This document shows, one piece after another, positions 18,013-29,076 of a stretch of DNA of 64,000 nt (the stretch's first letter is position 1; every line of letters begins with the position of its first letter). The translations under genes and the position numbers were made by a program. Source of the stretch: Pandoraea cepalis (GTDB lineage: Bacteria > Pseudomonadota > Gammaproteobacteria > Burkholderiales > Burkholderiaceae); assembly GCF_902459665.1 (NCBI RefSeq), contig NZ_CABPSL010000002.1:62001-126000 (forward strand). Direction: 5' to 3'. Below the pieces are notes generated by a model that had not been told where the DNA came from, did no database searches, and saw only the letters and a program-made list of their open reading frames with translations.

Positions 18013-18879
18013 ATGCAACTCCAAAACCACCCGTCATGCAGGCCTTTCTACGAAGCCGGGGACATGTCGCAAATGGCCGCATTTTATGAGGAAGGCCGAA
18101 ACATCATGTGGATGATGCTCCGTGCCGCCCCCCGCCCGTGTTTCAATCAGGGGCTTCTCACTGAGATCATGCACCTTGCCCGTACGGCGCGGGAATCCGG
18201 GCTGCGCATCGATTTTTGGGTCACGGGATCGCTGGTGCCCGAGCTTTTCAACGTTGGCGGAGATCTTAGCTTCTTTGTCGATGCGATCCGCTCCGGCAAG
18301 CGTGACATGCTGATGGCGTATGCGCGGTCGTGCATCGATTGCATCTGGGAGATGTACAACGGCTACGGCACCGGCGCGATCTCGATCGCGATGGTCGAAG
18401 GCAGCGCGCTTGGCGGCGGACTCGAGGCGGCGCTCGCGCATCACTTCGTGCTTGCGCAGAAAGGCGTGAAGCTCGGTTTTCCGGAGATCGCGTTCAATCT
18501 GTTCCCCGGCATGGGCGGATATTCGCTCGTCGCACGCCGAGCCGGCATGCGCGTGGCGGAGGAACTGATCAGTACCGGAGAGTCGCATGTGGCCGAGTGG
18601 TTCACGGAAAAGGGGCTTGTCGACCAGCTATTCGAGCCCGGCGACGCGTTCCTCGCGACACGCACGTTTATCGACGTGATCCGGCCTAAGCTGAATGGGA
18701 TTCGCGCGCTGATCCGAGCGCGTCAACGCGTGCTGCCCCTGGATCGCTCGGAGCTGATGGACATTACCGAGGACTGGGTTCGGTCGACGTTTACGATCGA
18801 GACGAAGGATCTCGCCTATATGGAGCGACTGGTGATGATGCAGAACCGCCGCGTTTCCAAGCTCCGCACGGTATCTTGA
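18013..18879 (+). CDS. rpfF: DSF-family signal synthase (crotonase fold)
   Basis: A 288-aa enoyl-CoA hydratase/thioesterase that makes cis-2-unsaturated fatty acid signals (BDSF/DSF) from acyl-ACP. Both RpfF catalytic glutamates are present: E138 in SALGGGLEAAL and E158 in KLGFPEIAFNLFPGMGGYS. Length equals Xanthomonas and Burkholderia RpfF (about 289 aa). The start at 18013 has AGGAAA upstream; an earlier in-frame start at 17965 lacks one. It is convergent with the receptor gene rpfR, 40 bases apart, the same pairing known in Burkholderia and Cronobacter. Confidence 0.9.
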   Translation: MQLQNHPSCRPFYEAGDMSQMAAFYEEGRNIMWMMLRAAPRPCFNQGLLTEIMHLARTARESGLRIDFWVTGSLVPELFNVGGDLSFFVDAIRSGKRDMLMAYARSCIDCIWEMYNGYGTGAISIAMVEGSALGGGLEAALAHHFVLAQKGVKLGFPEIAFNLFPGMGGYSLVARRAGMRVAEELISTGESHVAEWFTEKGLVDQLFEPGDAFLATRTFIDVIRPKLNGIRALIRARQRVLPLDRSELMDITEDWVRSTFTIETKDLAYMERLVMMQNRRVSKLRTVS

Positions 18880-18919
18880 GGCACAACGGCGGTAAAGTGA
18901 TGTAGCGAATCGAGAAGGC

Positions 18920-20923
18920 TCAGGCGATAAGCCTGAGCTTTCTTTTTTCGATGATCCAAGCCTCGAGATCGTGTGCTGGCATCGGCTTCGCGTAGAGGTA
19001 GCCTTGCGCACGTTCGATCCCGGCCTGCCGCAGGAATGCCGCCTGGGCGTCGGTCTCGACCCCTTCCGCCACCACCGAAAACCCCAGCGCCTTGGCCAAC
19101 GTGAATACTGACGACACGAGCGCCTGGGCATTCGTGTCGCTGTCGACGCTGGTCACGAAACTGCGGTCGAGCTTGATCACATCGAATGGCAGGCGCGCGA
19201 GCTGCGCAAGTGACGAATAGCCGGTGCCGAAATCGTCGAGATAAATCCGTGCGCCGAGCTTTCGGAACTGCTCCATCAGACTGAGCACCCGGTCCTCGTC
19301 CTCGATGAAGCAGCTCTCGGTCAACTCGACGTCGAGCAGGCCTGGCTTCAGACCGACGCTGTCGCAGATCTCGCCGAAGTGATTTGCGACATTCAGGTCG
19401 CTCAATTGACGCGCGGACACATTGATCGATACGCGCATGTTCAGGCCCTTCGCTTGCCACTGAACGGCCTGTTTCGCTGCCGCTTCCATCACCCAGCGTC
19501 CGAGTGATCCGATCAGGCCGAATTCCTCGGCATGGCGAATGAATTCGACAGGCCCCACCAGTCCGCGCTCCGGCGATTGCCAGCGGATCAATGCCTCGAC
19601 ACTTTGTATGTCGCCCGTCGCGATGTCGACGAGCGGCTGATAGTGCAATACGAACTGCTTTTCCTCGAGCGCCTTGCGAAGATTGGTATCGAGCCACATG
19701 GCCTTCGCGACCTTCTGGTTCATTTCCTGCGTGAACACCCGATACGTCCGCTTTCCGGCTTCCTTCGCAACGTACATTGCCGTATCGGCGTTGCGGATGA
19801 GGGTTTCCATGGTGTCGCCATGTTGCGGATGCAGCGTGATGCCGATCGAGCAACTGGTATAGACCTCCATCACGTCCAGGCGAACCGACGTCTCGAACCG
19901 GTCGATGATCGTCTTCGCGGTGTCTTCGAGCATGGCGAGCGTTGCGTGCTCGAACAGCACCAGGAATTCGTCGCCACCGAGACGCGCGAGCGTCGCACAT
20001 TCGGGCAGGCAGTTCCTGACGATCGCGGACACTTGGGTCAGTAGACGGTCGCCGGTCACATGTCCATAGTGATCGTTGACGTGCTTGAAGTTGTCGAGAT
20101 CGAGAAACAGGATGCCGACCTGCCGTGGGGTGTCATCCGGGCCGCCAGCTAGCGCGGCGCGGATCATCTCGGTGACGGCATGGCGGTTCGGCAGCCCGGT
20201 CAGCACGTCGGTATTCGCAAGCTCGGTCAGGCGCTGCTGTGCGTTGCGCTCCTCGGTGATATCGACGCCCGAGCAAATCAGGAACCGCTCGTCGAGCCCG
20301 CTGCCGCTCTGCACGAACTTATTGCGAAACTGATACAGGCGCGGGCCGTTGACCGTATTGATGAAGCGCTCGACAGCGAATGGCTTGTCGTTTTCGAAGA
20401 AACCCGTGATGTTCGTGCTCGACTTCTTGCCTTGCTCTTCGGTCATGAACAGATCGAAGGCGCTCCTGCCAATGACGTCTTCCTCGCGTTTGCCCAGTAC
20501 TTCTTCGGCGAGCCGATTGAAGCGCTGCAGGATGCCGTGCCGGTTGAGGACCACGACGAGCGAATTGACTTCGGAGACGACCTGCTCGGCAAAGGCAAGA
20601 CCGTGCGCGAGGTCGCGCGCGACGGAGCGAGTATCCGAGTAAGCGGAGGCGGTGCCGGCCCAGGTGGTCGCATCGAGCTTTTTGCCAACCATGTGCAGGC
20701 GAAGCGGATGGCCAAACAGGGCGATCTCGAGTTCGAAGGACGAGGTGACGCCAGTCAGGCTGCGAATCGTGGCGGCCTGCGCGGCATCGAGCGCGATGCC
20801 GATGTTCGTCAAGCCGCGAACCGCGGAAAGCTCGAGCGCGTTGCTGTCGATGCCCAGGCGCCAGTATGGGCTCTGTGTGCCGAGGTGGACTTCGAGGACT
20901 TCACTGTCGTTTTCGTCATGCAT
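18920..20923 (-). CDS. rpfR: DSF receptor, PAS-GGDEF-EAL protein
   Basis: A 667-aa cytoplasmic sensor that couples the fatty-acid signal to c-di-GMP turnover. Order: an N-terminal RpfF-interaction-like region (1-95), a PAS domain (about 105-230), GGDEF (intact RLGGDEF at 316-320), and EAL (EAL at 443-445, DDFGTG at 563-568, terminal EGVET and QGYLYAKPMP). All signature residues look intact, so both cyclase and phosphodiesterase activity are possible. In Burkholderia, BDSF binding to PAS stimulates the EAL activity. The adjacent rpfF confirms the pairing. Confidence 0.9.
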   Translation of the reverse strand: MHDENDSEVLEVHLGTQSPYWRLGIDSNALELSAVRGLTNIGIALDAAQAATIRSLTGVTSSFELEIALFGHPLRLHMVGKKLDATTWAGTASAYSDTRSVARDLAHGLAFAEQVVSEVNSLVVVLNRHGILQRFNRLAEEVLGKREEDVIGRSAFDLFMTEEQGKKSSTNITGFFENDKPFAVERFINTVNGPRLYQFRNKFVQSGSGLDERFLICSGVDITEERNAQQRLTELANTDVLTGLPNRHAVTEMIRAALAGGPDDTPRQVGILFLDLDNFKHVNDHYGHVTGDRLLTQVSAIVRNCLPECATLARLGGDEFLVLFEHATLAMLEDTAKTIIDRFETSVRLDVMEVYTSCSIGITLHPQHGDTMETLIRNADTAMYVAKEAGKRTYRVFTQEMNQKVAKAMWLDTNLRKALEEKQFVLHYQPLVDIATGDIQSVEALIRWQSPERGLVGPVEFIRHAEEFGLIGSLGRWVMEAAAKQAVQWQAKGLNMRVSINVSARQLSDLNVANHFGEICDSVGLKPGLLDVELTESCFIEDEDRVLSLMEQFRKLGARIYLDDFGTGYSSLAQLARLPFDVIKLDRSFVTSVDSDTNAQALVSSVFTLAKALGFSVVAEGVETDAQAAFLRQAGIERAQGYLYAKPMPAHDLEAWIIEKRKLRLIA

Positions 20924-23611
<2,688 letters not shown>

Positions 23612-23626
23612 TTCCCGATGGGGCGT

Positions 23627-23655
23627 CCCCCGCAGCCCGGGCACGGCTGCGGGGG
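23627..23655. terminator. GC-rich hairpin between katG and chrA
   Basis: CCCCCGCAGCC, loop CGGGCAC, GGCTGCGGGGG: an 11-bp perfect stem between the convergent stops. T tracts are weak on both sides, but position and stability fit a shared terminator. Confidence 0.6.
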
Positions 23656-23659
23656 GCGT

Positions 23660-24844
23660 TCAGACACCGTGCGAGCGGATGAGCGGATAAATCAGCACGC
23701 CAACGATCGCCGCCGCCAAGACAACCACCGGCTCCGGCAGACGTTTGAAGCGCCATAACAAGGCGATGGTCACGACCGCCATCAGCAGCGTGGGCCAGTC
23801 GACGATCGAGCGGCGTGCGATGACAAGGACCGATCCCGTGATCGCGCCTACGGCTGCTGCTGTGATGCCGTCGACGAAGGCCCGTATCGCGGGCAGCTTG
23901 CCGTACTTCTTGAAGTACGGCGCCGGCAGCACAGTAAAGAGATAGCAGGGGAGAAACGTGCCGAGCGCGGCAACGCACGCCCCCGTCAATCCAGCCACGA
24001 GATAACCGATAAAGCCGACAGTAATGACAACGGGCCCCGGTGTGATCATCGCCACCGCGACGGCGTCGACGAACTGCTTGTCGTTGAGCCAGTGGTGCTC
24101 GGTGACCACCCCGCCATATAGAAACGGCACGATGGCGAGTCCCGAGCCGAACACGAAGGCGCCGGCCTTTATGAAGAACAGACCGAGTTGGCCAAGCAGA
24201 GGCCAATCGAGACCGCTGATTACGCCGCTTGCCGGCGGCAACTGCGCCAACGCAACTGCGTTGATGCCGCCTTTGCCCAGCCATTTGGGCGGTGCCTTAA
24301 CCAGCCAGTTGATGACACCTCCCGCAATGAACAGCCACGCGATCTCCGATTCGGTGACCACCGTGACGGCAGCCAGCGTCAGGTAGATCGCGAGTAGGAG
24401 CCGGTGTCTGCCCACCGTCTTTGTGGTGAGCTTGTACGCGCTCATGGCAATGATGCCCACGACGGCCGCGCCGACGCCGTAGAAAACCGCCTGCATCCAG
24501 GCAAGACCGCCAAAGTGCGCGTAAGCCCATCCGAGCATAACCACCATCGCAAACGACGGCAGGACGAAGGCGATGCCAGCGAGCGTCGCGCCAACCACAC
24601 GATAGTGGACGTAGCCAAGATAGATGCCGAGCTGCGCGGCGAGCGGGCCGGGCATCATCTGCGCCAGTGCCAAGCCCTCGCGGTAGTCCGCGTCGGTAAT
24701 CCAGCCGCGCCGTTCGACAAGATCGCGATGCATGTACCCGACCAGTGCCACGGGACCGCCGAAACCGAAGGTGCCAAGCCGCAGCATATAAAGCACCATC
24801 TGACCCAGCGTGTAGCCTGGTGCGGAGGCGGTTGTCGTGCTCAT
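23660..24844 (-). CDS. chrA: Chromate transporter
   Basis: A 394-aa CHR-family membrane protein that exports chromate. It has two homologous halves, each with the family motif: FGFGGPVALVGYMHRDLVERRGWI...LALAQMMPGPLAAQLGIYLG, and KAGAFVFGSGLAIVPFL...FVDAVAVAMITPGPVVITVGFIGYLVAG. About ten membrane segments. Its start overlaps the chrB stop by 4 bases, so both are made from one messenger. Confidence 0.93.
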   Translation of the reverse strand: MSTTTASAPGYTLGQMVLYMLRLGTFGFGGPVALVGYMHRDLVERRGWITDADYREGLALAQMMPGPLAAQLGIYLGYVHYRVVGATLAGIAFVLPSFAMVVMLGWAYAHFGGLAWMQAVFYGVGAAVVGIIAMSAYKLTTKTVGRHRLLLAIYLTLAAVTVVTESEIAWLFIAGGVINWLVKAPPKWLGKGGINAVALAQLPPASGVISGLDWPLLGQLGLFFIKAGAFVFGSGLAIVPFLYGGVVTEHHWLNDKQFVDAVAVAMITPGPVVITVGFIGYLVAGLTGACVAALGTFLPCYLFTVLPAPYFKKYGKLPAIRAFVDGITAAAVGAITGSVLVIARRSIVDWPTLLMAVVTIALLWRFKRLPEPVVVLAAAIVGVLIYPLIRSHGV

Positions 24845-25821
24845 GGGCGGCTCCTGCTTTCCTTGTGCTTCGTGCTGGCGGCAAAGTGCGCGTAGAGCGC
24901 GTCGAGAACCGGCATCATCGCGTCGAGCAACTGATCATCGTCGGGCGCAGCCTCGCGCGTGCCGGCCAACACGGCTTCGAAGCCGCTGGCCTCTGGCACG
25001 GACTCGCCGCCGACATCCAGTGAATGAACCAGTTGCCCAAGGCGCAGCAGCGCCGCGTCGTGATCGAGACCGAACGTCGCGAGCAAAACCTCGAAAGTCA
25101 CCCGGTCGTCGACGTGCGTGAATGCGGCGCCATCGAAATCGAAGCCGAGCGCGTCTGCGGGACACGCCTTGGGCGACTCGAGCCACACGAACCGAGCCTC
25201 GAGATCGATAAACCGACCAATCAGCCATGCGCTCGCTACCCGGTCTACCCACAGGCGACGACGTGTCGCCCAGATTCGCCGCTGATAGTCCTCGCGCTTG
25301 AGGAGGGCGATGGGCTGGTGGGCCGCGTGCGGCTCACCCGGCGACAGGACCGTCTCGACATGAGAAACGAAGTCCCCCCACGCGGCTGCCGCGCGTGCGG
25401 CAGCCTCGGTGGGGAAGTAATCGATTGCGGCAACGCTCTCATAGTCCTTTTGCAGCCGCCGTTGCAACCGGGCCAGCTCGGCAGGCGACTGCGCAGACAC
25501 CGCCTTGCGTGCCTCGGCGAGCGATTGGACGACATTGTCGTAGTCGTCGGATCGGTCGAACAGCCCGCGGAAGTACGCCTCCTGCGCCGCGTCGAGGCTT
25601 GGGGTGCGCAGCAGATGCGCGGTGCCGCCGCTGTCGCTGATGGATTCGGCAAGCTCGCGCAGCATGCCTTCACGCTCGGCGTTGTAGGGCAGCAGATAAA
25701 CGCCGTCCCGCAGAACGGCACAGCCCCGGGCTTTCAATGCGCGCCAGTACCGCATGCGCGCGGTGGCATTTTCCGTCGGCAGTGACAGCACTAGCAGCGA
25801 CCAGGTGGAAATTCGTTTCAT
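24841..25821 (-). CDS. chrB: Chromate resistance regulator ChrB
   Basis: A 326-aa ChrB-type protein, a chromate-responsive regulator of chrBA operons. The N-terminal domain (WSLLVLSLPTENATARMRYWRALKARGCAVLRDGVYLLPY) has a winged-helix-like look. The C-terminal domain contains RLWVDRVASAWLIGRFIDLEARFVWL and FDFDGAAFTHVDDRVTFEVLLATFGLD, with the conserved GQLVHSLDVGG. It is the first gene of the chrBA unit, and a 36-base dyad begins exactly at its start codon, suggesting autoregulation. Confidence 0.9.
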   Translation of the reverse strand: MKRISTWSLLVLSLPTENATARMRYWRALKARGCAVLRDGVYLLPYNAEREGMLRELAESISDSGGTAHLLRTPSLDAAQEAYFRGLFDRSDDYDNVVQSLAEARKAVSAQSPAELARLQRRLQKDYESVAAIDYFPTEAAARAAAAWGDFVSHVETVLSPGEPHAAHQPIALLKREDYQRRIWATRRRLWVDRVASAWLIGRFIDLEARFVWLESPKACPADALGFDFDGAAFTHVDDRVTFEVLLATFGLDHDAALLRLGQLVHSLDVGGESVPEASGFEAVLAGTREAAPDDDQLLDAMMPVLDALYAHFAASTKHKESRSRP

Positions 25822-25856
25822 GTAGATAACATTACGTCAACGTAACATATTCTACA
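25821..25856. promoter_or_regulatory. 36-base dyad at chrB start, possible ChrB operator
   Basis: TGTAGA-N5-TTACGT-CA-ACGTAA-N5-TCTACA: two nested pairs of perfect 6-base arms around a common centre. It begins at the first base of the chrB start codon (read on the minus strand) and extends upstream, where a regulator would block transcription or translation. ChrB autoregulation is known in Ochrobactrum; binding here is inference. Confidence 0.55.
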
Positions 25857-25933
25857 AGTTTACTTTTCGTATGATCGGCCAGGTTTTGTCCGCCGAGCCG
25901 GCTGGGGGCCAGTACACTTCCCCCCAATAGACG

Positions 25934-27013
25934 ATGCGAGGTTTGACGACCGTGAAATTCCGATACAGCGCGGTATTCACCGCTTTGGCTGCCGCGGCGC
26001 TTTTCGGCGCCGCGACGCCGCTCGCCAAAGCGATGCTCGGCGCCGTCAGTCCATTCATGCTGGCCGGGCTGTTTTATCTGGGGAGCGGCTTGGGGCTGGG
26101 TGTCGGGATCGCGTGGCGCGCGTTGAGCGGGCGTGGGCGTCATGCCGGCAGCGACCATCGTATCCAGCGGGGCGAGCTGCCGTGGCTGATCGGCGCGATT
26201 GCGATGGGGGGTGTCGCCGGCCCGGCGTTGCTGATGCTGGGGCTGTCGAGCACCCCGGCGGCAACGAGTTCGCTGCTGTTGAACCTCGAGGGCGTGCTGA
26301 CGGCCGTCATTGCCTGGGTGGTTTTCCGGGAAAACGTGGACCTCCAGGTTTTTCTCGGCATGGTGGCGATCGTCGCGGGCGGCGTGCTTCTCTCATGGCA
26401 CCCTGGCGGGGTGGGTTTGCCGGTGGGCGCGCTGTTGATCGTCTGTGCGTGTATGTGCTGGGCTATCGACAACAACCTCACGCGCAAGGTCTCGGCAAAC
26501 GACGCAATGGTGATTGCGTGTCTGAAAGGATTGGCGGCGGGTCCGGTAAATCTTGGCATTGCGTTCGCGGCGGGTGCTTCGCTGCCGTCGCCAGGGACAG
26601 TGGCCGCGGCCATGGCGACAGGGCTTGCCGGTTACGGAATCAGTCTCGTGCTGTTCGTGGTCGCGCTGCGCAATCTCGGAACCGCGCGTACTGGTGCTTA
26701 CTTTTCGGTGGCGCCGCTGTTCGGCGTCATACTTTCTCTGATCATCTGGCCCGCATGGCCTGATCTGACTTTTTCGTTGGCTGCCGGACTCATGGCGGTC
26801 GGTATCTGGCTGCATGTGCGTGAGCGGCACGAACATGCGCATACGCACGAGCGGCTCGAGCATACGCATCGCCACCGCCATGACGAACATCATCAGCACG
26901 AACACGACTTTCCTTATGCCGGCGATGCGCCGCACACGCACGCGCACGCACATCTACCCATCACGCATTCGCATGCGCATTTTCCCGACATCCATCACCG
27001 GCATCGGCACTAG
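25934..27013 (+). CDS. EamA transporter with His-rich C-terminal tail
   Basis: A 359-aa DMT-superfamily membrane protein: ten hydrophobic segments in two EamA repeats (FTALAAAALFGAATPLAKAML; VGALLIVCACMCWAIDNNL). It is followed by a cytosolic tail (about residues 296-359) with about 23 histidines in HAH, HTH and HRH runs. Such tails bind Zn, Ni or Co in cation transporters; here they are attached to a metabolite-exporter fold, so a metal or metal-complex substrate is possible but unproven. It is divergent from chrB with 112 bases between, sharing the dyad region. Confidence 0.8.
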   Translation: MRGLTTVKFRYSAVFTALAAAALFGAATPLAKAMLGAVSPFMLAGLFYLGSGLGLGVGIAWRALSGRGRHAGSDHRIQRGELPWLIGAIAMGGVAGPALLMLGLSSTPAATSSLLLNLEGVLTAVIAWVVFRENVDLQVFLGMVAIVAGGVLLSWHPGGVGLPVGALLIVCACMCWAIDNNLTRKVSANDAMVIACLKGLAAGPVNLGIAFAAGASLPSPGTVAAAMATGLAGYGISLVLFVVALRNLGTARTGAYFSVAPLFGVILSLIIWPAWPDLTFSLAAGLMAVGIWLHVRERHEHAHTHERLEHTHRHRHDEHHQHEHDFPYAGDAPHTHAHAHLPITHSHAHFPDIHHRHRH

Positions 27014-27133
27014 CCGGTGGGGTCGGTCCGAAGTCGGGGCAACATGCAGCGACACCTCGGGATCGCGCCATGGATGTGGTTGAAGCAGCCGTCCGGCGCG
27101 CGGTGCATTCCGGTCCCTTTCATTCCATTGACG

Positions 27134-27907
27134 ATGCGCCGAAACGCTCCACAACCTCACACCTCAAACCACCTCACTTCGTACTTTTGGAGTGGCGACG
27201 CCATCCGCAGCCGGTGCGTGAGCGACGTTGTGTTGTCGGGCACTGTCGACGTGCCTGAGCTGCCAACGCGCCTGCTCGCCGATTGGACGAGGGAGTTATC
27301 GCTGCGCATGACGCTGGGTGCCGGGGATGTCGATGTGATGCCGCTGGCACGCGCGCGGGCGCGCTGGCCGAACTATTCGCACTATGTGCAGGCCGCGTCC
27401 GATTGGACGGGCACGCTTGGCTTGCCCGGGTCGCTCGCGTCGAAGGACGTCGCGCTCATGGCGTGCCGTGGTGCGAGGTATCACCACGACGGAGAACAGT
27501 ACGGCGGCGCGGCCTTTTGCAATTTGTTCCTGAGCGAAGACAAGGGGCAGGACGTTCATTTCCCCGGATTGGACCTTCGCATTCCTTTGACCCGGGGGAC
27601 GGTGCTGATATTCGATACCTGCCAGCCGCATGGGGTGATTCAACGCGGCAGCCACGTCTTCGATGCGGGCGACTTCCCGGTAGATCAAGATGGCACGCAG
27701 GTATTCCTGACCTGGGAGCTTCCGATCGAGGATCCCGATGTCGCACGCGCCCTCCACGTCGCCTTCGACGTCGACCCATCGGGCCCGACGACGGTGAATG
27801 ACGAGCAAGTGCGGCGCAATGGCGACAGGGTCGAGGTCTGCCCGGAATCAGGTCAGTGGCGCTGCGCGGACGCATCGGGTCACGCGTTGAACGACGGCGT
27901 TCGATGA
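27134..27907 (+). CDS. Putative 2OG-Fe(II) oxygenase-like protein
   Basis: A 257-aa protein (from this start) with a jelly-roll dioxygenase signature: HxD in CRGARYHHDGEQYGG, a beta-rich middle (AAFCNLFLSEDKGQDVHFPGLDLRIPLTRGTVLIFDT) and a distal histidine and arginine in CQPHGVIQRG. This fits prolyl-hydroxylase-like Fe(II)/2-oxoglutarate enzymes; the substrate is unknown. The frame is open back to 27017 and an ATG at 27044 is also possible; no start has a strong ribosome site. It is convergent with the Cys-rich gene at 27943. Confidence 0.6.
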   Translation: MRRNAPQPHTSNHLTSYFWSGDAIRSRCVSDVVLSGTVDVPELPTRLLADWTRELSLRMTLGAGDVDVMPLARARARWPNYSHYVQAASDWTGTLGLPGSLASKDVALMACRGARYHHDGEQYGGAAFCNLFLSEDKGQDVHFPGLDLRIPLTRGTVLIFDTCQPHGVIQRGSHVFDAGDFPVDQDGTQVFLTWELPIEDPDVARALHVAFDVDPSGPTTVNDEQVRRNGDRVEVCPESGQWRCADASGHALNDGVR

Positions 27908-27942
27908 TGCCAACGGCGTGGGCTGCTGCGCGCCAGCGCTGC

Positions 27943-28335
27943 CTACAGCGGGACGTCTTCGATCAAAGCCAGACGCACTGCGCGAATCCGTCGATCGACG
28001 AAATAACCACCGCCTTCCGTGTAGCGCAGATACAGCCGAGCGCACGACGTGCATTCCCACACGCTGCAGCGGTTGTATGGGAAGTAGCGCGGGGCGATCG
28101 GCGCATCGTCCGCCCAGTACGTCGTCTTGCCCGGCAGGTATTCGGCAACGGTCGGTTCCGGAGCGTCTTCCGCGAGCAAGGTGCCGATCTCCCGCAATAG
28201 GGTTTCGTCGAGGGAAACCGGCTGGGATTGCCAGCCGTCGAGCGGCGTTTTCGTGCACGCACACGGACCGGGCGTCTTGGCTTGCGCGCGTCGTGCAAGA
28301 TCGATCAGGGTGGCGGTGTCCAGAGGGGCGGGCAT
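27943..28335 (-). CDS. Hypothetical Cys-rich small protein
   Basis: A 130-aa protein I do not recognise. It has a CAC motif near residue 25 (PGPCACTKTPLDGW) and C-x4-C-x2-C further on (NRCSVWECTSCARLYLRYTEGGGYF), a pattern that could bind one zinc ion. The segment YLPGKTTYWADDAPIAPRYFPYN is aromatic-rich. No signal peptide. It is followed 72 bases away by nothing on its own strand; its upstream side faces ligK. Confidence 0.6.
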   Translation of the reverse strand: MPAPLDTATLIDLARRAQAKTPGPCACTKTPLDGWQSQPVSLDETLLREIGTLLAEDAPEPTVAEYLPGKTTYWADDAPIAPRYFPYNRCSVWECTSCARLYLRYTEGGGYFVDRRIRAVRLALIEDVPL

Positions 28336-28407
28336 GGTGGGTATAGTCGTGTCGATGAGGCGGCAAACGCGCCATCATGCGCGCGTTCGCCTGGGTTCGG
28401 CAAGCTG

Positions 28408-29076
28408 TCAGCCGTTCATCATTCGGTCACGCTGGCCAGCGACCCACGAGCGGTCGAAGCAACCTTGCGCAATCGATTTCAGCGCCGCCGCTTCCTTGGC
28501 CGCCTGCTTGCGAGCGCCCTCGATGACCGCTTCAACATCCGCAGGCGCGATCGCGAGCACGCCGTCCTCGTCGCCGACGACGATGTCGCCCGGATGTACC
28601 ACCATCCCGCCGACGGTCACGGGCACGTTGATCTCGCCCGGTCCGTTCTTGTATGGGCCACGATGCGTCACACCGCGTGCGTAAACCGGAAAATCGCGCT
28701 GGCGCAGAGCGCCGACATCGCGGATCGCGCCGTCGATCACGAGACCTTGCACGCCAAGGCTTTCCGCGAAGCTCGCCATGATGTCGCCCATCAGCGCCTG
28801 TGTGAGCTCCCCGGCGCCGTCGATCACGAGTACGTCGCCGGGCCGGCAGTAGTCAAACGCGCGATGGATCGCGAGATTATCGCCACCGCGCGTGCGCACG
28901 GTAACCGCCGTGCCAGCCATCGGCTTCGGTCGATGAAACGGCCGCAGGCGGGTCGTGCCGCTCACGCGGGCCATGTTGTCGCTCAATAGCGATACGGCGA
29001 GTTCTCGCAAGGCGACGAGCGTCGCGGGGCTCGTCTGGGCCGCCGATTCATATTCGCGCCATCCGGCCATATTCAT
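28408..29076 (-). CDS. ligK: 4-carboxy-4-hydroxy-2-oxoadipate aldolase
   Basis: A 222-aa RraA-like aldolase that splits 4-carboxy-4-hydroxy-2-oxoadipate into pyruvate and oxaloacetate; it may also act on 4-hydroxy-4-methyl-2-oxoglutarate. Active-site landmarks: GDVLVIDGAG, GVQGLVIDGAIRDV (substrate-binding Arg and Asp), PVYARGVTHRGPYKNGPG and PGDIVVGDEDGVLAI. The start at 29076 has GGAG upstream and overlaps the ligJ stop (ATGA), so it is coupled to the hydratase that makes its substrate. Confidence 0.88.
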   Translation of the reverse strand: MNMAGWREYESAAQTSPATLVALRELAVSLLSDNMARVSGTTRLRPFHRPKPMAGTAVTVRTRGGDNLAIHRAFDYCRPGDVLVIDGAGELTQALMGDIMASFAESLGVQGLVIDGAIRDVGALRQRDFPVYARGVTHRGPYKNGPGEINVPVTVGGMVVHPGDIVVGDEDGVLAIAPADVEAVIEGARKQAAKEAAALKSIAQGCFDRSWVAGQRDRMMNG

